From: Turbatrix aceti
Taxonomy: Eukaryota; Nematoda; Chromadorea; Rhabditida; Panagrolaimidae
Reading direction: 5' to 3'
Assembly: GCA_963969345.1 (NCBI GenBank)
Contig: OZ017770.1
Location: forward strand, 5,775,246-5,839,245
DNA length: 64,000 bases
Under the pieces are notes generated by a model. It ran no database searches. It had not been told where the DNA came from and worked only from the letters and a program-made list of their open reading frames with translations. Positions 23,201 to 36,593 of this stretch are shown piece after piece. Every line of letters starts with the position of its first letter. The stretch's first letter is position 1. A program made the translations under genes and the position numbers.

Positions 23201-26093
23201 AAACGGGTAAAAATGGTGCATCTGAATTGTCATGCAATTCACACAACCCGAACTCAAAAAGAAGAACAATGACTCAAAAAAAATCTTGACAACGTCGTAA
23301 ATTTTTACCACGTCAACGAATGCACGCCTTCAAGGTCTAAAAAAATTCCAAGTAAAGCAATTCCTTCAAAAAAGATGCAGCTGTAGCGAGCATGCTTCTA
23401 CTACGACTATTCTTTCATTCAAAAAATAGTCAAGAAGACAATTAGACAATTGTGTTGGTTAAAAAAAGCACGTCTTCAAAATTCAACTAATGGTAAAACA
23501 TTAGCACAACTAACAAATAATTTTTTTGTTCTGCATCCCAGAAATTAATCCAGTGAAAAGCCCGGGACGAGTAACAATGGCAAAAGCCTGGTATTTATGA
23601 GCTTTCATTCAGTGTGGCTTCTCAAAACAGCTCTCGCGCTGCCTGCGCAGCTCCCAACGCGTTGCCGCACGGACAGGCCGGCATGTTAGCGTAAAAAGAC
23701 ACAGCTTATGGGAAAGACTCATGACCAGCAACAACCAACGCAATACAAAAACCACCCGGGCTATGAGTTTCGCATTGTTGGAGTGGAAGGAAGCCCAAGG
23801 TGGTGATCATACTGAACACTGGAGAAAAAAAACATTGCAAAACCGGAGGGAAAAAAAGGACGCGTATACTCAGCTCAATCTTGAAAAAAACAAACTCGGC
23901 TAATTTTTCTGCAAATCGCAGGAGACGGAGGGGAAATCTGAATCATAAAAAACGCATTATTGAATTTCATTTATCGTTCAGGGAAAAGGAATTAAATCAG
24001 ACTGTTACTACTGAATATAAATTTAACAACGCTTCCTCAAAAATGAGTCAAAAAGCAAGCACAGGTTTTGAACGGAACAAAAAAGCTGCTTTTAGAAAAT
24101 CATTGAAAGTAATGTAAATACCCGCGTGTCAATGATAGAAAAAAATAATGACAACTAATTCGGACCGTTATACCTTGTCTACGAGCAAAACAAAGGCCAC
24201 CTGCGGCTTTCGCGTTCCTACAATCGATGAACTTATACACAAGCACACTCACGTGTGCGCGAGAGACGAAGATATCCTCGTTATGCCTCGATCATCTTCA
24301 TCCCCGAGACAGCGAGACGCTCTCGACTGACCATTCGTGATTTTACGGGATAACAGCGTAATCTTCAAGCGGAAAAGGGGGGAAAACTCAAGGCTACACA
24401 GATTTATGCACCAACTCATTAAATAAAGAGCACCACCGCCGCCACGGCATAATGTTTACAAGACATCAGCCCCGGCGTTATGTTTAGCAAAGACAGGAAA
24501 AATCTCTGGCAATGCGACGAGAGCTCACCATATCTCCTCGGTTGAGAGAAATTAGTGTAAATAGACAACGTGCTTTTCATGAAATGACTCAGCAAATGAT
24601 ATATACTTGGCTGTGCAAAGTATATGACTTCGAGCGTAAAATTTGAAATGAAAATGAGGGTCATGATCGGTTGGCTCACCACTGCAACGCTAAAAAATTC
24701 AAACCACTCGACAACAACTGAACAAATGAAACGAAATCAATGATGAAGGATGAAAAATATAAAATTGCTTAAAAATTATGCTACCCTTTAGTTTGTCAAA
24801 AAGACAAATGTTTTGTCGTCAATTTAAAGTCAAAAGTAAACTTTGCGCTCGAGTTTGCAACAGTTTATGCTCCGAATAACAGTTTCAACGGCTTTTGATT
24901 TTGAATAGAAAAAGAACACCGCTTTCTTTGTTGTTGTTAAAGAAAAATGATCGCACATAATTTTTTTTGTTGGCAGCCTATTGGATTAGTTCAAGGGCAA
25001 TGACGCCGATATCGCGCAACACAAAAAAATATATAACCAACCATTGACAGGCATAACGATCGAACGAATCATCGTTTCCATCTGCCTTTTCCCCCTCTCT
25101 CTACACCTGTTTCGCTTATTGGAATTTCCTATCTCTACATGTTTTTGGCGGTGTTCGGACGTGCTCTCACTGACTCATTGGTGTCCGTGCTGTTTTTGGT
25201 GAGCCTTTTATATGCATAAACCGATTTTTGAAACCAATACTGATGCATAAACAATGCATAAGTGAATTCGCGTCTGTTCAAATAGTACGGATACGTGGAT
25301 TCACAAAATTTCATATTTTTAAAACCCTGTATACGACAGTTTACGACGCCAACTTTGAATCACATTAAAAATTACGCGTAAATGAAAAAATGACAAAAAC
25401 GTTTTTTAAGTTTAATTTTTAAAAATCAAAACTGATAAATTTTTTCAGACGCATTGCAATGAATCAGCCACCTGAACAAAACTTTGCCCTTTTGTTAAAA
25501 TTGTGAGGCAGCATTTCCTATTTTAAAAATCACAATTTACCAAGCATGAACACCCTTTCACGTCTCAATAACAAGAACAATAAGGTGGTAGGAAAAATAA
25601 AAAAATAAAACTTCTAAAAGTGGAAACCGAGCGGAGTTGATCAACATGCACGTATTTTTTCCTGTGCACACACCTTTCTGATTATACAAAAGACGAGAAA
25701 AATACTTGATGTACAGCGCATCAGTCCTCTCCAGTCAACACTTCTGGTTGCAATGTTCGCAATTACAGTGATCTCCACAGTCAGAATTGTAAGAATGTTA
25801 TGTATGTGTGAGAAGCGACGCCTGTTCTCGGTTTGAAAACACATGATCAGAATTGCGAACGTGGTGAGTTGTTATGCTCACAATTTGAACTTCATCGCAT
25901 TGGTAGCACGCATTATGTAGAAAAGGTATGGTCCGGAAGAGATTCGCTTAAACTCCGTTATCCTCACCCCGAGTCATACATTTTAATCAACCAAAAAGTT
26001 TATTTTGTATTTCGATTAGACAAATCGTAATGGATGGAAATATTAAAATGAGATAGATGGAAACTGAAAAACTGAAAACTAGGCTAAAAATCA
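20227..26093. other. Large intergenic region, no gene recognised
   Basis: Nearly 6 kb upstream of the GRAF-like gene and downstream of TMEM131. Frames are short, with no recognisable motif or linked splice sites on either strand. Base composition is mostly AT-rich, with a small GC-richer patch around 23630-23690. It may hold the GRAF-like promoter and untranslated exons. No tRNA, transposon terminus or tandem array was found by eye. Confidence 0.45.
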
Positions 26094-29000
26094 TCACTTC
26101 CGGTCATCAGATTTCTTGAAAAGCGAGGGCCATTCAGGGGCAACGGTAGACGGGCTGGCGTCCTCGAGCAACGGCTTCCAGACGGGGTTATTCGCAAAAA
26201 GGCTGTACGACTGGCGAGCGGGAGGCTGAGAGGGACGACGCGGGAACCCACCGACGACGTTTGCGATGTCAGAGTGAGTTGGAATGTTAACTGGTGATGC
26301 CGTCACGTTGTGCATAATCGGGGGCGAAGGCGCAACGCGTGGACGCTGTTCTCCGATAGCGCCGATCGGGTTGTTGCTGCGGCTGTTGTTGAACGAGTTT
26401 ATATTCTCCGAGGGATGCGACGACGAGTCAGACGAGAAGCCAGGCGGTGATGCAGCTGTATCGCGTCCGTCATATGGCATGGCTGCAAACTGCTGGAAGT
26501 ACTGGTACTGTTGGTAGGTGTTAACCAGGTTGTGGTACGCGCCCTGCCATTCAGGACCATACATGGCGCTGAACATTTGCTGATTCAGGATGTACTGATA
26601 GATGCGGGATTGGCCGGCAGGTGACTGCATGAATGACTCATCGATGTTCGGGAAGGAGTCCAGCATGTGGGTAAGGTCGTCACGGAACTTCTTAGTCAGC
26701 AGGTCGATGACGCGTTCCCGGGTGTCGCTTACAGGTGGCATGCGCGATGCAGCCGCAGCAGCAGCAGCCTTGTTGTTCTTGCGTCGCATTCGCTTGCGGG
26801 CAGCCGCCGAGAACGACTGCTCAGACGACTCCGAATCTTCGGTCGAAAACGAGCCAGCTTCAGGGAGTAGAGCCCGATCAGGGGTGCTGATAGGTGAGTC
26901 ATTCGGTGCCTCGAACAAAACAGCGGTAGCGTGGACAATGTCGTCAAAGTTCTTGTCGTAGTCTTCGCCCTCCACCTGTTCATCGGCCCATTCAGGAGGC
27001 GCGCTGTCGTCGCTCTGAGCCTGTTGCTCTTCTTCAGGCTTCTGATCGCCGACGGGTTCCGATTCTTGACGTTCATTGGGGTTTTCAGGCGCTGGAACAT
27101 CCTTGGGCTCAGCAGGATCTTTGGACTCTTTTTTGACGTCAGCCATTTCTTCAACGACGGGCTTTTCAGCGGGTTTAGGAGAGACTGCGGGCATCGGCTT
27201 TACAATCATTCGCTTATGTTTCGGCGACTTCTTACGTTTTCCTTTGAGCTGCTTCACGTCAGACGGAGCGGGTTGGGATGGCGTCGGCGCCGGCGGGGGT
27301 GGAGGCGGTGGCGGCTTGGTAACAAAAGGAAATCCAGGCAGAGGCATGCCAGGTCGGGTATCCAATTTGGAAGCCGATAGATGCCTTTCCGGTGCTTCTT
27401 CGTGTACTTCAATTCCCGGTATGCCTTTCGGCTTCTTCGGACGCCGCTTTCGAGCGGTTACCGTAACAGGATAACTGCGAAAAGCGATGAAAACAAACGA
27501 GAAGAGCCAGAGAAAGAGATTTGCAGCATAGCAGAACCAGCGAATGATGAAGTGCGAATCCTTGGCCACTTCGACGTGATTTCGGAAGTGCGACGGTCGA
27601 CGACGTTCTGAAAAAAAAGCAATTTTCAAGTTGACGCAATTAAAATTGATAGGTCAGGGTAGAAAACGATCAGTAGTGCAAACGGAACGTGAAGTCATTC
27701 GTTAATCAATTTGGACTTGAATTGGTAAACAAAAACTCACTGGTTTGCGTAGTAACGTTGTTGTTCACCTTCGTTGGCAGGGCCGGTTGCAGAAGTCGAT
27801 AGGCGTGCTGAGAAGCTTTGCGAAGCGTGTAGGTGATGAGCCGATCGCCTTCCAGGTAGGAGCAGGCCATGACACAAATCAGGCAGAAGCTAAAACTCAG
27901 GGGTAAAATACAGCAAAAAATAAGTACAAACTTACATGAGAGCGACAATGCACGAATAGTACATGAAGCCTTCAAACGGTGGACGTGGTAGCGCCGAGTG
28001 ACACATAGGTAGCATGTGCTCGGGAACCGTTGCGCCTATGTAGTAGACCCAGGGCGTACCGTTCATATGCATGTACATCTGGAGACTGGCTTCGTTGACG
28101 GACATCAAAAAATCAGGGGTGTAAGCGATTTCGAGGAAATAGCTTTCTCCGGGTGACAATGAGAAGGGATGGCAATTGAGGATGTGAAAACCACGGTGCT
28201 CGCAAGCCACATTATTGATAGACATATTGGTAACGACAAAGGGCACATCGCCTGTGTTGGTTACTTCAAAAGGTCGCTTGACAGTCAGAGTCGTCGAAAG
28301 CTTGTGCATCTGCCCTGTAATTTGCACATCGTGTTTACACCTCAAAAACATCCACATTTCGATACAAGTTTCCCTTTTCCTGGCAAACAAAGAACTGAGA
28401 CAGCGCAACACTGCTCAGTGCAGAAAATTCACTAAGAAAGACACTCAAAACAAAAAACCATTCCGTTTACAGCCAAAATAAATTAGGAGTCAAATGCCAG
28501 CTACGGTTTTCAACAACAACGGTTTTAAATCCAAAACAAATTGTTGTCGTGAAAGTGATCGATCAACTGATTGCGACTGTTCAAGATGCGGGCAACGTGC
28601 ACTCTCGACAAATGCGTCACTTAAGTGATAAGGAAAAAAACAAACATCCTTAAAAGCAAAGTTCATGAATTTCAAAATAATCGCACCTCATGAGAAAAAA
28701 ACACTGCGTGATTAAAAACAAAATTGATGGAACGAATAAATTATCGCTCAAAAATATCACCTGATTGATGAACGAACGTGTTCAAAAGCCTGGCTGCGAA
28801 TAACCCAGGCTCAGAGTTTTTTTTTAAGCACACGGAAAAGGCCCCCATAAAAACCTTTTAAATCAATATCAACAAGAAAACTTACGCTTGGGATTGAAGC
28901 AATCCTTGAGGTGAAACGGCTGTATGTCAAAGAGCGAAGGTTCAGAGCGTGTGGCTTTGTTTTCAACCTTCATGTCGATCCTTGCACCCCGGCCGTATAG

Positions 29001-32000
29001 CACGACGGGCTCAACGACGGTCAGATTATTGCGAACCAGCAACAACGAAGAATGTAATTCGTAGTCAGAAGGTAGGAAGCCGATTCTGATACGAACATTC
29101 ATGAGCGGCTGCAGAAGAAGGGATAGTGTGAATCGAGGCACGGGACTTTCGACGACCGCTTCGACCTCTTCGCGCATCTTTGGAATCGGACTGCTCGGCT
29201 TCAGAGTGAAGAGTTCTGTATCCCGAAGAGAAAACATGAGGGTTTCATTGATTTCAATCGGATCAAGCAGTGGAGAAGGCAAATCCCCCCGGAAAAAGTG
29301 CAAAAAGGAATCCGCATCTGGATAAATGACGAGCGGCAGCAGCTGGACAACAATCGGCATCGAAGTTGGGTTGCTCAAAGTCAGATTGACAATTGAAAAA
29401 TTGCCAACGGCAGTGAGAGGAAAGTGTACGACTGAGTGACTCATAAGTTGAGGCCAGGTGAGCTCGGCTTTCAGAGGGACCTCGAAATTCTTGATCAACG
29501 GAGTATCGATGAAAACTGATTTGTTGATGTAATTCAGATTCGCAGCCACCAGCGAGTCAAAGCGACTTCTGATCCGCCGATAAAGATAGTTGTCGATATC
29601 GGCGAGATTGGAGGGCAGCTTCATTCCATAGGTGAACCACTGGCCCTCAGACGTGTGCAACGGGATCCCGACATACCGAGACTCCGGACCGAGTGCGTCC
29701 GGTTTCAGCATGATTTCAGCCACCGTTGTTGGCTTACCAGTAAGAGTTACCGAATGATTGAGCTTTCGGAAGAAAAGTCGATTGTCCGGGTTGTACAGAG
29801 CAACGCGCTCAACTGGCAGTTCTGAGGCGTCGGAAGTGGCCAGGTCAATCGACCGAGAGACCAGCATGCCAGGGAACACCCGTCCGAAGTCCATGACATC
29901 CTCGTTGGCAATTATGGATGTTTCGGTCAGACTGTACGTGACCGGGAATGTCAGTTCCTCAAAGTCGGTGTTTATGACGAAAGGTTGTCCCTCGACTTGG
30001 TTGGCTCGAGCGACAATTGAGTATTTGAAAAGCGCGGTCGACATTTCGTGAAGCACAAAATCGCGACCAGCTTGCCAGGGCTGACTCCGTCGAAAAGATC
30101 TGGAGTTGTCACCAGCAGTGCCATTTGTATTTGGCTGTTCACCCAAAAACTGGAGAGAAGAATGAATGTGATCCAACGGAGCCAGAGAACGTAGAACCAC
30201 AGGAACAGGATCCAAATTGACAACGGAAAACGTAATTGATCGCTCCTTGTTTACCTCGATGGCACCGAAGTCGAAACGATCATTTTGAGCGGCGTGAATG
30301 ACAACCCGTAAACGTCGATAGAATACCTTGAGTTCAATAGGAAACCCGTGAGTTGGAGTAATAACCGTAAGGAAAACCGAAGTCTTGCCAAACCAAGGCG
30401 AGACGTAGGAAACAAAAAGAGCTGGCTTGCGTTCATACGGACCCAGCCGAATGGATGACGACACCAGATCGGCTTTGAAGCTCTCCGCGTATTCGTCAGG
30501 CACTTTGACGTCGATTACGACCACTTCTTCTGGCAGCTTGTTGACGAGCTCCAACGTTCGGTTCGTCGGGGCTCGGTATCGATGAAAAGCGATATCGGCA
30601 TCCGGAGCCACCAGGAGATTCTCGGTGATGAGTTTCGCTTGGAAATCGACGGTGACGTTGTAGTTGCCCCCGCGACTCTCCGCAATGATCCTACCGCGAA
30701 GAAAAGATGGCTTTCGCGATACAAGATGTTGGAAATCTGGCTTGATGGTGACTTCGGTAAGCGTGACAGCTTCGCCGGGCATGCCTTTGATGCCGCCGGG
30801 GATCGAGACAGGCGGTGTCTTGGAGAAGGTCAGCTTTACGAAATTTGCGTAAGGAGACTGCTCGACGTAGATCGACTAGAACAAATTTTAAAAAATGTTT
30901 ACAAGCAATTCTAAAAAAAATGAACGAACCTCTATATCGATATTCTGATCAATGGTGCTGTAAACTTCCATGAAAAGCGATCTCGACTCGCCCTCGACAA
31001 TGTTTCCAAAGTCCAGCAGCGGCACGACAGCGAACAATTGTTGTCGATCAACGACATTGATGGTAAAGGGCGTGATGATAAAATCCGGTATCGGTGGCCC
31101 CATTCGAAACGCCTTCAGAGCATCCACAGGCTGTACAGCTTCTTGAATCTCTGTTTTGATGGAAACAAAGGCGGTGGTGTCGTAGTCGTAGCTGCCAACG
31201 ATGTGAGCATAGCAGATGACTTTCGTCGAGAAAGGCACGATCTCGAAGGCGTTCACGTCCTCGCCAGGAACTTCCAGTCGAATGCTCAGACTGCTGCTCG
31301 CGACTTGGACGACGCGAAGTATGCTTTGGTGGGGATTGTACACGCGGATAGGCCAGGCCACGGTCTGATTCAGTGCGACTTTGATGGCCGGCGCGGTCCA
31401 GATTCCATAGGAACTGGCCGCTCCCCAGCCTTCAACGCCGAGAGTTAACCAACCCCTACCCGTCAGTATTTTGACCTCGGATTCGACCTTGCCTATCACG
31501 GTTGGCAGAAAGTGTATCGGCAAGTGTGTTGGCGTGTTCTTGATCAACATCTGGAAAAAAGTTTGAGTATAAAACACACAAAAAAATTGTCAAAAAATCA
31601 ACCTGATCCTTATCAAATTCACTGTAAAAATTCAATGAAGGAGAATAAATGGCCTTAATGTCGACGTCATCTCCAATATTGGTAATGACAACAGACTTGC
31701 TAGCCACAATGCCAATTTCGGATTTGGCAAAGCTGACAATCTTTGGCGAAACTTCGATCTGTTCAGCGCTGAAAAAAAAACGAATCAAGCCCCCGTAAAA
31801 AAAAACAAAAAACAAACCATTGAGTAAATTGGTCGAATGGCAAATCACTCTCGGCAATGTTGTCATAGTAGAATAGCTCTGAGCCGGTCTGGACAAAGGC
31901 GTAAGGAATGGCATGATCGCCTGACGGCGAAGACACACTGCACACCAGCGTACTGCCACAGATAAGCCACAGACCTATTTGGAGAATTGCAGCTAAGGTC

Positions 32001-32002
32001 AT
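26094..32002 (-). CDS. TMEM131-like collagen-secretion factor
   Basis: ER/Golgi membrane protein family in which the lumenal PapD-like domains bind collagen precursors and the cytosolic tail recruits TRAPPIII for secretion. Exons: 32002-31818, 31768-31603, 31550-30930, 30875-28886, 28314-27936, 27889-27741 and 27607-26094; phases agree and give 1667 aa. A signal peptide opens the protein (MTLAAILQIGLWLICGSTLV). Family segments include LLVRNNLTVVEPVVLYGRGA, TLTVKRPFEVTNTGDVPF and HMLPMCHSALPRPPFEGFMYY, then a transmembrane helix (IVALIFCLICVMACSYL, about 1108-1128). The tail is acidic and proline-rich. A second hydrophobic run (about 1182-1201, in the last exon) is unexpected. An ATG also exists at 32092, but the start at 32002 follows an acceptor-like site and opens a proper signal peptide. 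Confidence 0.93.
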
Positions 32003-33201
32003 TGACAGCTGCTTAGCGGAAAAAAAATGGCTAAAACAGGATTTTGAATCACGATATCTCATGAAAACAATCACGGAAAAAATGCGCAACATCGGTACCG
32101 GGCAACTCGATCTAGCACGGCTTTGTCGTACAAAATTTTCGCTTCAAGATTACTCGATTTTAGCATTTTGATGAAACCGATGAGTAAATGCTAAAATTTG
32201 ATATACACGCTTTTTGTTATGTAATATTATTGATTAGTTAACGGAAAAAAGCCATTCGGAAGTCGCGGGGAAGTTGAAATTCATTACATGCACGACGCAC
32301 AAATTTCTGGATGTTCGGGCGATTCCTTGATCACGTATTTGTTCGTAACCACCGACCAGACGTCGATGGCGATACACGGACACAGAGCCTGTCAGTAGTA
32401 TTTTCTTCACCAGTTGAAAAAAGGGGGTTGAAGAAAGCCGTGGGTTGATGAATCGTCAAGATGCGCGAACACACGTCGCATCCCTTCTGCGTGGTGACGA
32501 CGTTCCATATGTGGGTCAGCACGCGCAATCTTCCCTCCTGGTCCGGGCATTTCCCAGCCCTCTTCTCCATCTACCTTTTGTGGCGATGGTAAAGAATGAC
32601 GCAGCATAAAGACATTCACGAATTAAAATAAAACAACGACTGTCTGATGATTTTCAATACGCATGCATTTACAGATGAACAGACTTGATAACGGCAATGA
32701 ATCGTGTTCATGCATACCCCGTCTTGATTTTTTTATGCTCCGAACCAAGCACGATGCATATTATGTTAATACGAAATATTATTGCTTTTTGGGGTTGACC
32801 GATGACGACTTGAAAGACACAAAATCTAATGTACCTTGAAAAGCAGTACCAAATAAATCTGTCATGGCAGCTGAAAACATCGGCATCGCGTTGCTACGAA
32901 GTTAATTTCAAGCAGAGATTTGGCCATAAACTTGGTAAAACACACACTTATTCTGCTTCATCTATCCTCAGACGTTTGGCAACAGGGGATAATGAATTTT
33001 GCAATGCATTCAAGATGCCAGTTTATTCGGGTCGACTGTATTCGAGGGGAGGGGGGGGGGAGTGACGGTAGCAGTAAACTCATACCGACAAGTACATCTC
33101 ACGCGATCGTGCCGTATATAGCCCTTTTGTTCCAAACAAGAGCAAAAAAAAGACTGCTAATTTTTTTAGGCCGTAATTTTGGAAGCAGGCAACTATTCGC
33201 T
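32003..33201. other. Divergent promoter region, no gene seen
   Basis: Lies between TMEM131 (minus) and the Kv channel (plus). Short frames only. A TTTTTTTAG at 33161-33169 lies 32 bases before the channel's ATG and is a probable trans-splice acceptor. Confidence 0.5.
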
Positions 33202-36182
33202 ATGCTGTCGCAAGTTTCGGGAAACCAGGTAAACATGAACTCAAATAATTGTAAGTTTCTATTGCTAAAAAAAAAGTTTGTTTCATTTTTGATAAAATAT
33301 TTAATTTCAGCAGAGGCACGCTCTGTTCAAACTCCGTCTGCTATTTCCTTGCAAAGGTTACGTCATCTCAACAGCGAAACGCAGCTTGCTACGGAGAGTG
33401 CCACAGCATACAGGTAAGGAGACAAGCGGTTGTCGCACGACCACAAAATAAGGTTGTTATTCGGCGAAGTACGATTTTGGGCCTCTTTGGAATAAAAAAT
33501 CTACAAAATAATATTTTTTCTTTTTTTTCCGGCTGCAAAATCCAAAGAAAGGAATACTGTTTGAAAGAAAGGGCTGTAAATAAGCCTTTTGTAAACCAAG
33601 TTTTTTCGTAATAAGTTATTGGTTAGCAACCGCTTTGGTAAGCAGTCCATTTGTATTTTGTTCGACGGCATTCACCTTATTTTTCGACACTACTGAAAAT
33701 GAACACTTCCGCGCTACAAAGCGCTATCATGACCACATCTTCGATAAATCGTGATAAATCCACGATAAATCGACACGCTGAAATTAGGAAAAATTATCCT
33801 AGCCTCGCCAGAGCTTTTTCTAGTAGAAAGTTGGCTCTTACTGTTTTTTTTTGAGTTTACAAATATTGACAACATTATTTTTTTTAGAAAAAAATATGCC
33901 AACTCACATTTCAATCGCTTCTCACTCGACACTCGTAGAGCGTCGACGGATACTCACAATACGGTTTATCACTCACTGGTTGATGAAACATCGTTAGCAC
34001 CTCTGGACTTGTCCTTGTCAAACTTGGAATTTGCCAAAAAACGCATGGTAAGTCTATTTTTTAAACGCCGGAGTAAATACGGTGTTTAGGGAATCTCCGT
34101 ACAAAACGGATGCTCTTCGGACGTTCTGATGTCGATAAACGTCGGAGGCGTCAAATACGTGTTCAGAATAGACACGTTGATTACCCGTAACAACGGTTGG
34201 TTAGCAGCCCAGCATCCATAGATGTCAGCTTGTTTCAGGTTTGCTTAGCTACCTCGCCAAGATGCCGCACCACGAACGACTCTTTTACGTCGACGCATAC
34301 TTCGAGGAAGGAAGGGAGTATTATTTTGAAAAGCAGCCCGGGCTTTTCAACATCATTTATCAGTTTTATCAAGGCGGAAAGATCCACCAACCAGCACAGT
34401 CGTGTCCCCAGGAAGTCCTTGATGAACTTGATTACTGGGGCATTAATGGCAACGACTTTTTTTCGCCCTGCTGCTGCAATGACGACGAACAGGATCCGGA
34501 TGACAACCAGACGGCAGACGACACTGCTGGCCCGGATCCATTTGACGGCATTTGTTGTGGTCATATGCGTCGAACGCTATGGGCAATGATGGAGGATCCA
34601 ACGAGTTCAATTTTTGCAAAAATCTTTGCATTGCTCTCCGTGCTGTTTGTGCTCATTTCTATATCCGGGCTTATAATGGGTTCCATTCCCGACCTTCAGG
34701 TTGAAGTTAAAAAGCATCGAAGTGAGAAGTTTTCATATTGACAGAATAATTTTGAAATGCATTGCAACTTTTTTTAGATTCTACTTCCACAAAAATTGAG
34801 TACGAGCCCCATCCCATCTTAACCCATCTGGAATCCGGGTGTATCGTATGGTTCACGTTTGAGTATGTTTTCAAAATGGTTGTAAGCCCAAATCGGTGGG
34901 CAACTTTCTGTTTACTCCTCAACATAATCGACTTAATGGCAATTTTGCCATTTATGATTGAGATAGGATTACTTATTTTTGGCATAGACACCGAACAGCT
35001 GCAAGACTTGAAAGTAAGCGAGTCTCACAAGTCAGTGTGCTCGCAATGATCATTTTTCTTTCTGCAGGGTGCTTTTTTGGTTATACGTATTCTACGCGTG
35101 CTGCGTGTCATCCGAGTTCTCAAGTTGGGAAGATACAGTAGCGGTTTGCAAATGTTTGGCAAAACCCTGCAAGCCAGCTTCCGTCAACTCGGCATGATGG
35201 CTATGGTAGTTATGACGGGCGTCATTTTCTTCAGTACCCTCGTGTACTTTGTCGAAAAAGATGAACCCAACTCCGGGTTTGTATCCATCCCCGCAGCTTG
35301 CTGGTGGTGCATTGCTACAATGTCCACGGTAATTTTTTTTCCTGTTCCTCATCCGCATTTTGCATTTTCAAACCGTCCATTTCAGGTTGGATATGGCGAT
35401 TTGACGCCCGTGACAGTCAGTAAGTTTCCTGAATCGTAACCTGTTTTGTCATGAATAACAACGGTTATTCCTCTTTCAGTCGGAAAATTAGTTGCGACTG
35501 GAGCTATTGCATGTGGCGTCCTGGTACTTGCCTTGCCCATCACTATCATCGTAAGTATCCTTTTTTTTATGCTGCACTTTCATTTCAAACTTATATTGGT
35601 GAATAATGTCACCAGTCCCGAGTTAAACAAAACGGCTTGTGCAGCTTTAAAAAAATGAAGTCATCCACGTAAACCTTGAATAGAACATACAAAAATCACA
35701 CATACTTACAAACCATGTTTTTGTCCGGTTTCTTTTTAGGCACAAGCTGCTTTTGATTTGGACGAAGGGGGAGAAAGAAGTAAGCGCTATCATTTTTTTG
35801 AAATCCATTTCGCTTACTTTGCGTTTTTCGAGCTTTAACTTTTGCGTTCTGCTTGATTCCAGGCAATGGGAGGTCCGTAAAAACCTATTCCGACTGTCTT
35901 TCAGGTCGACAACTTCATGAAGGTGGCAGAGTCCGAACGAAAACCAGGCTTCGTCGAGAACTCGCAAGTTCGGCGCTTGGGACCACGCGCACGAGTAGTA
36001 GTGTAAGTACAGTGATAAATTTTTTAAAAGCCCCGTTTTGAATTATTAGCAATGCTGCTCCGACTCCTACACTGTCTCTCAAGAGCAGCTCAGCGCCTCA
36101 CCGGCCCCTCACGAGTGTTGCCTCAAAAGACGAAAAGTCCATGACAAAATTCATTCAGAATAACTCAAAAAACAACGCTTAA
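33202..36182 (+). CDS. Voltage-gated K+ channel, Shab/EXP-2-like
   Basis: Kv alpha subunit. Exons: 33202-33250, 33311-33413, 33888-34047, 34090-34195, 34239-34721, 34778-35013, 35068-35328, 35386-35419, 35480-35550, 35905-36002 and 36050-36182 (577 aa; phases agree). After a variable N-terminus comes T1 (MSINVGGVKYVFRIDTL, LDYWGINGNDFFSPCC). The post-T1 RRTLWAMMEDPTSSIFAKIFAL resembles Kv2. S4 is fully charged (VIRILRVLRVIRVLKLGRYS). The filter is TVGYGD, split by an intron just before VGYGD. S6 reads GVLVLALPITII and continues into VDNF. ITII replaces the PxP hinge seen in Kv1-4, as in EXP-2 and some modulatory Kv subunits. The subfamily is therefore uncertain. It is clearly not a copy of the Shaw locus 20 kb away. 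Confidence 0.9.
35740..35779 (+). CDS. Candidate 40-nt cassette exon in the Shab/EXP-2-like channel
   Basis: Bounded by CTTTTTAG and a good GTAAGC donor, in the intron right after S6. Inclusion adds AQAAFDLDEGGER and shifts the frame of the last two exons, which stay open to a TAA at about 36160. The result would be a different cytoplasmic tail. Skipping preserves the canonical VDNF sequence after S6. Confidence 0.35.
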
Positions 36183-36593
36183 AGAATCGCACAGAATGAA
36201 GTGAATCAATCATAGATCAAGTAGTTTCCTCAGTCTGAATAGATGTGGGTTGTTTCATTCCCGTTTATAGAATCTCGATTTTATTCATTGTAAAAGAAAC
36301 GAAACAATTAACTGCTATTGAGGTTGCCTACGGCGCAGGAAAGAGGTGACAAAAAAGAAAACACGGTCATGTCCGAATATCAATAGTGTTTGAACGTAAC
36401 CGTAATTTTTTTTACATAATGCAAATAATAATACTAATAAATAAATTGTTGTCGTTGTGTGCGTGTTAAGAAAGCGAAATGTGAGTTGTTGCTCTGTGTC
36501 AAAAGAAAAAATAAATCAGGCAAGTTCATGCATCAAGATTATCTGCCTGGTTGGCTTTTTGTTTTTTTTTTTTGTGGGGTCCAACGAGACAAA
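36183..36593. other. Short convergent 3' region
   Basis: Gap between the 3' ends of the Kv channel and the tetraspanin. It contains AATAAA motifs around 36436-36445 and no coding frame. Confidence 0.5.
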
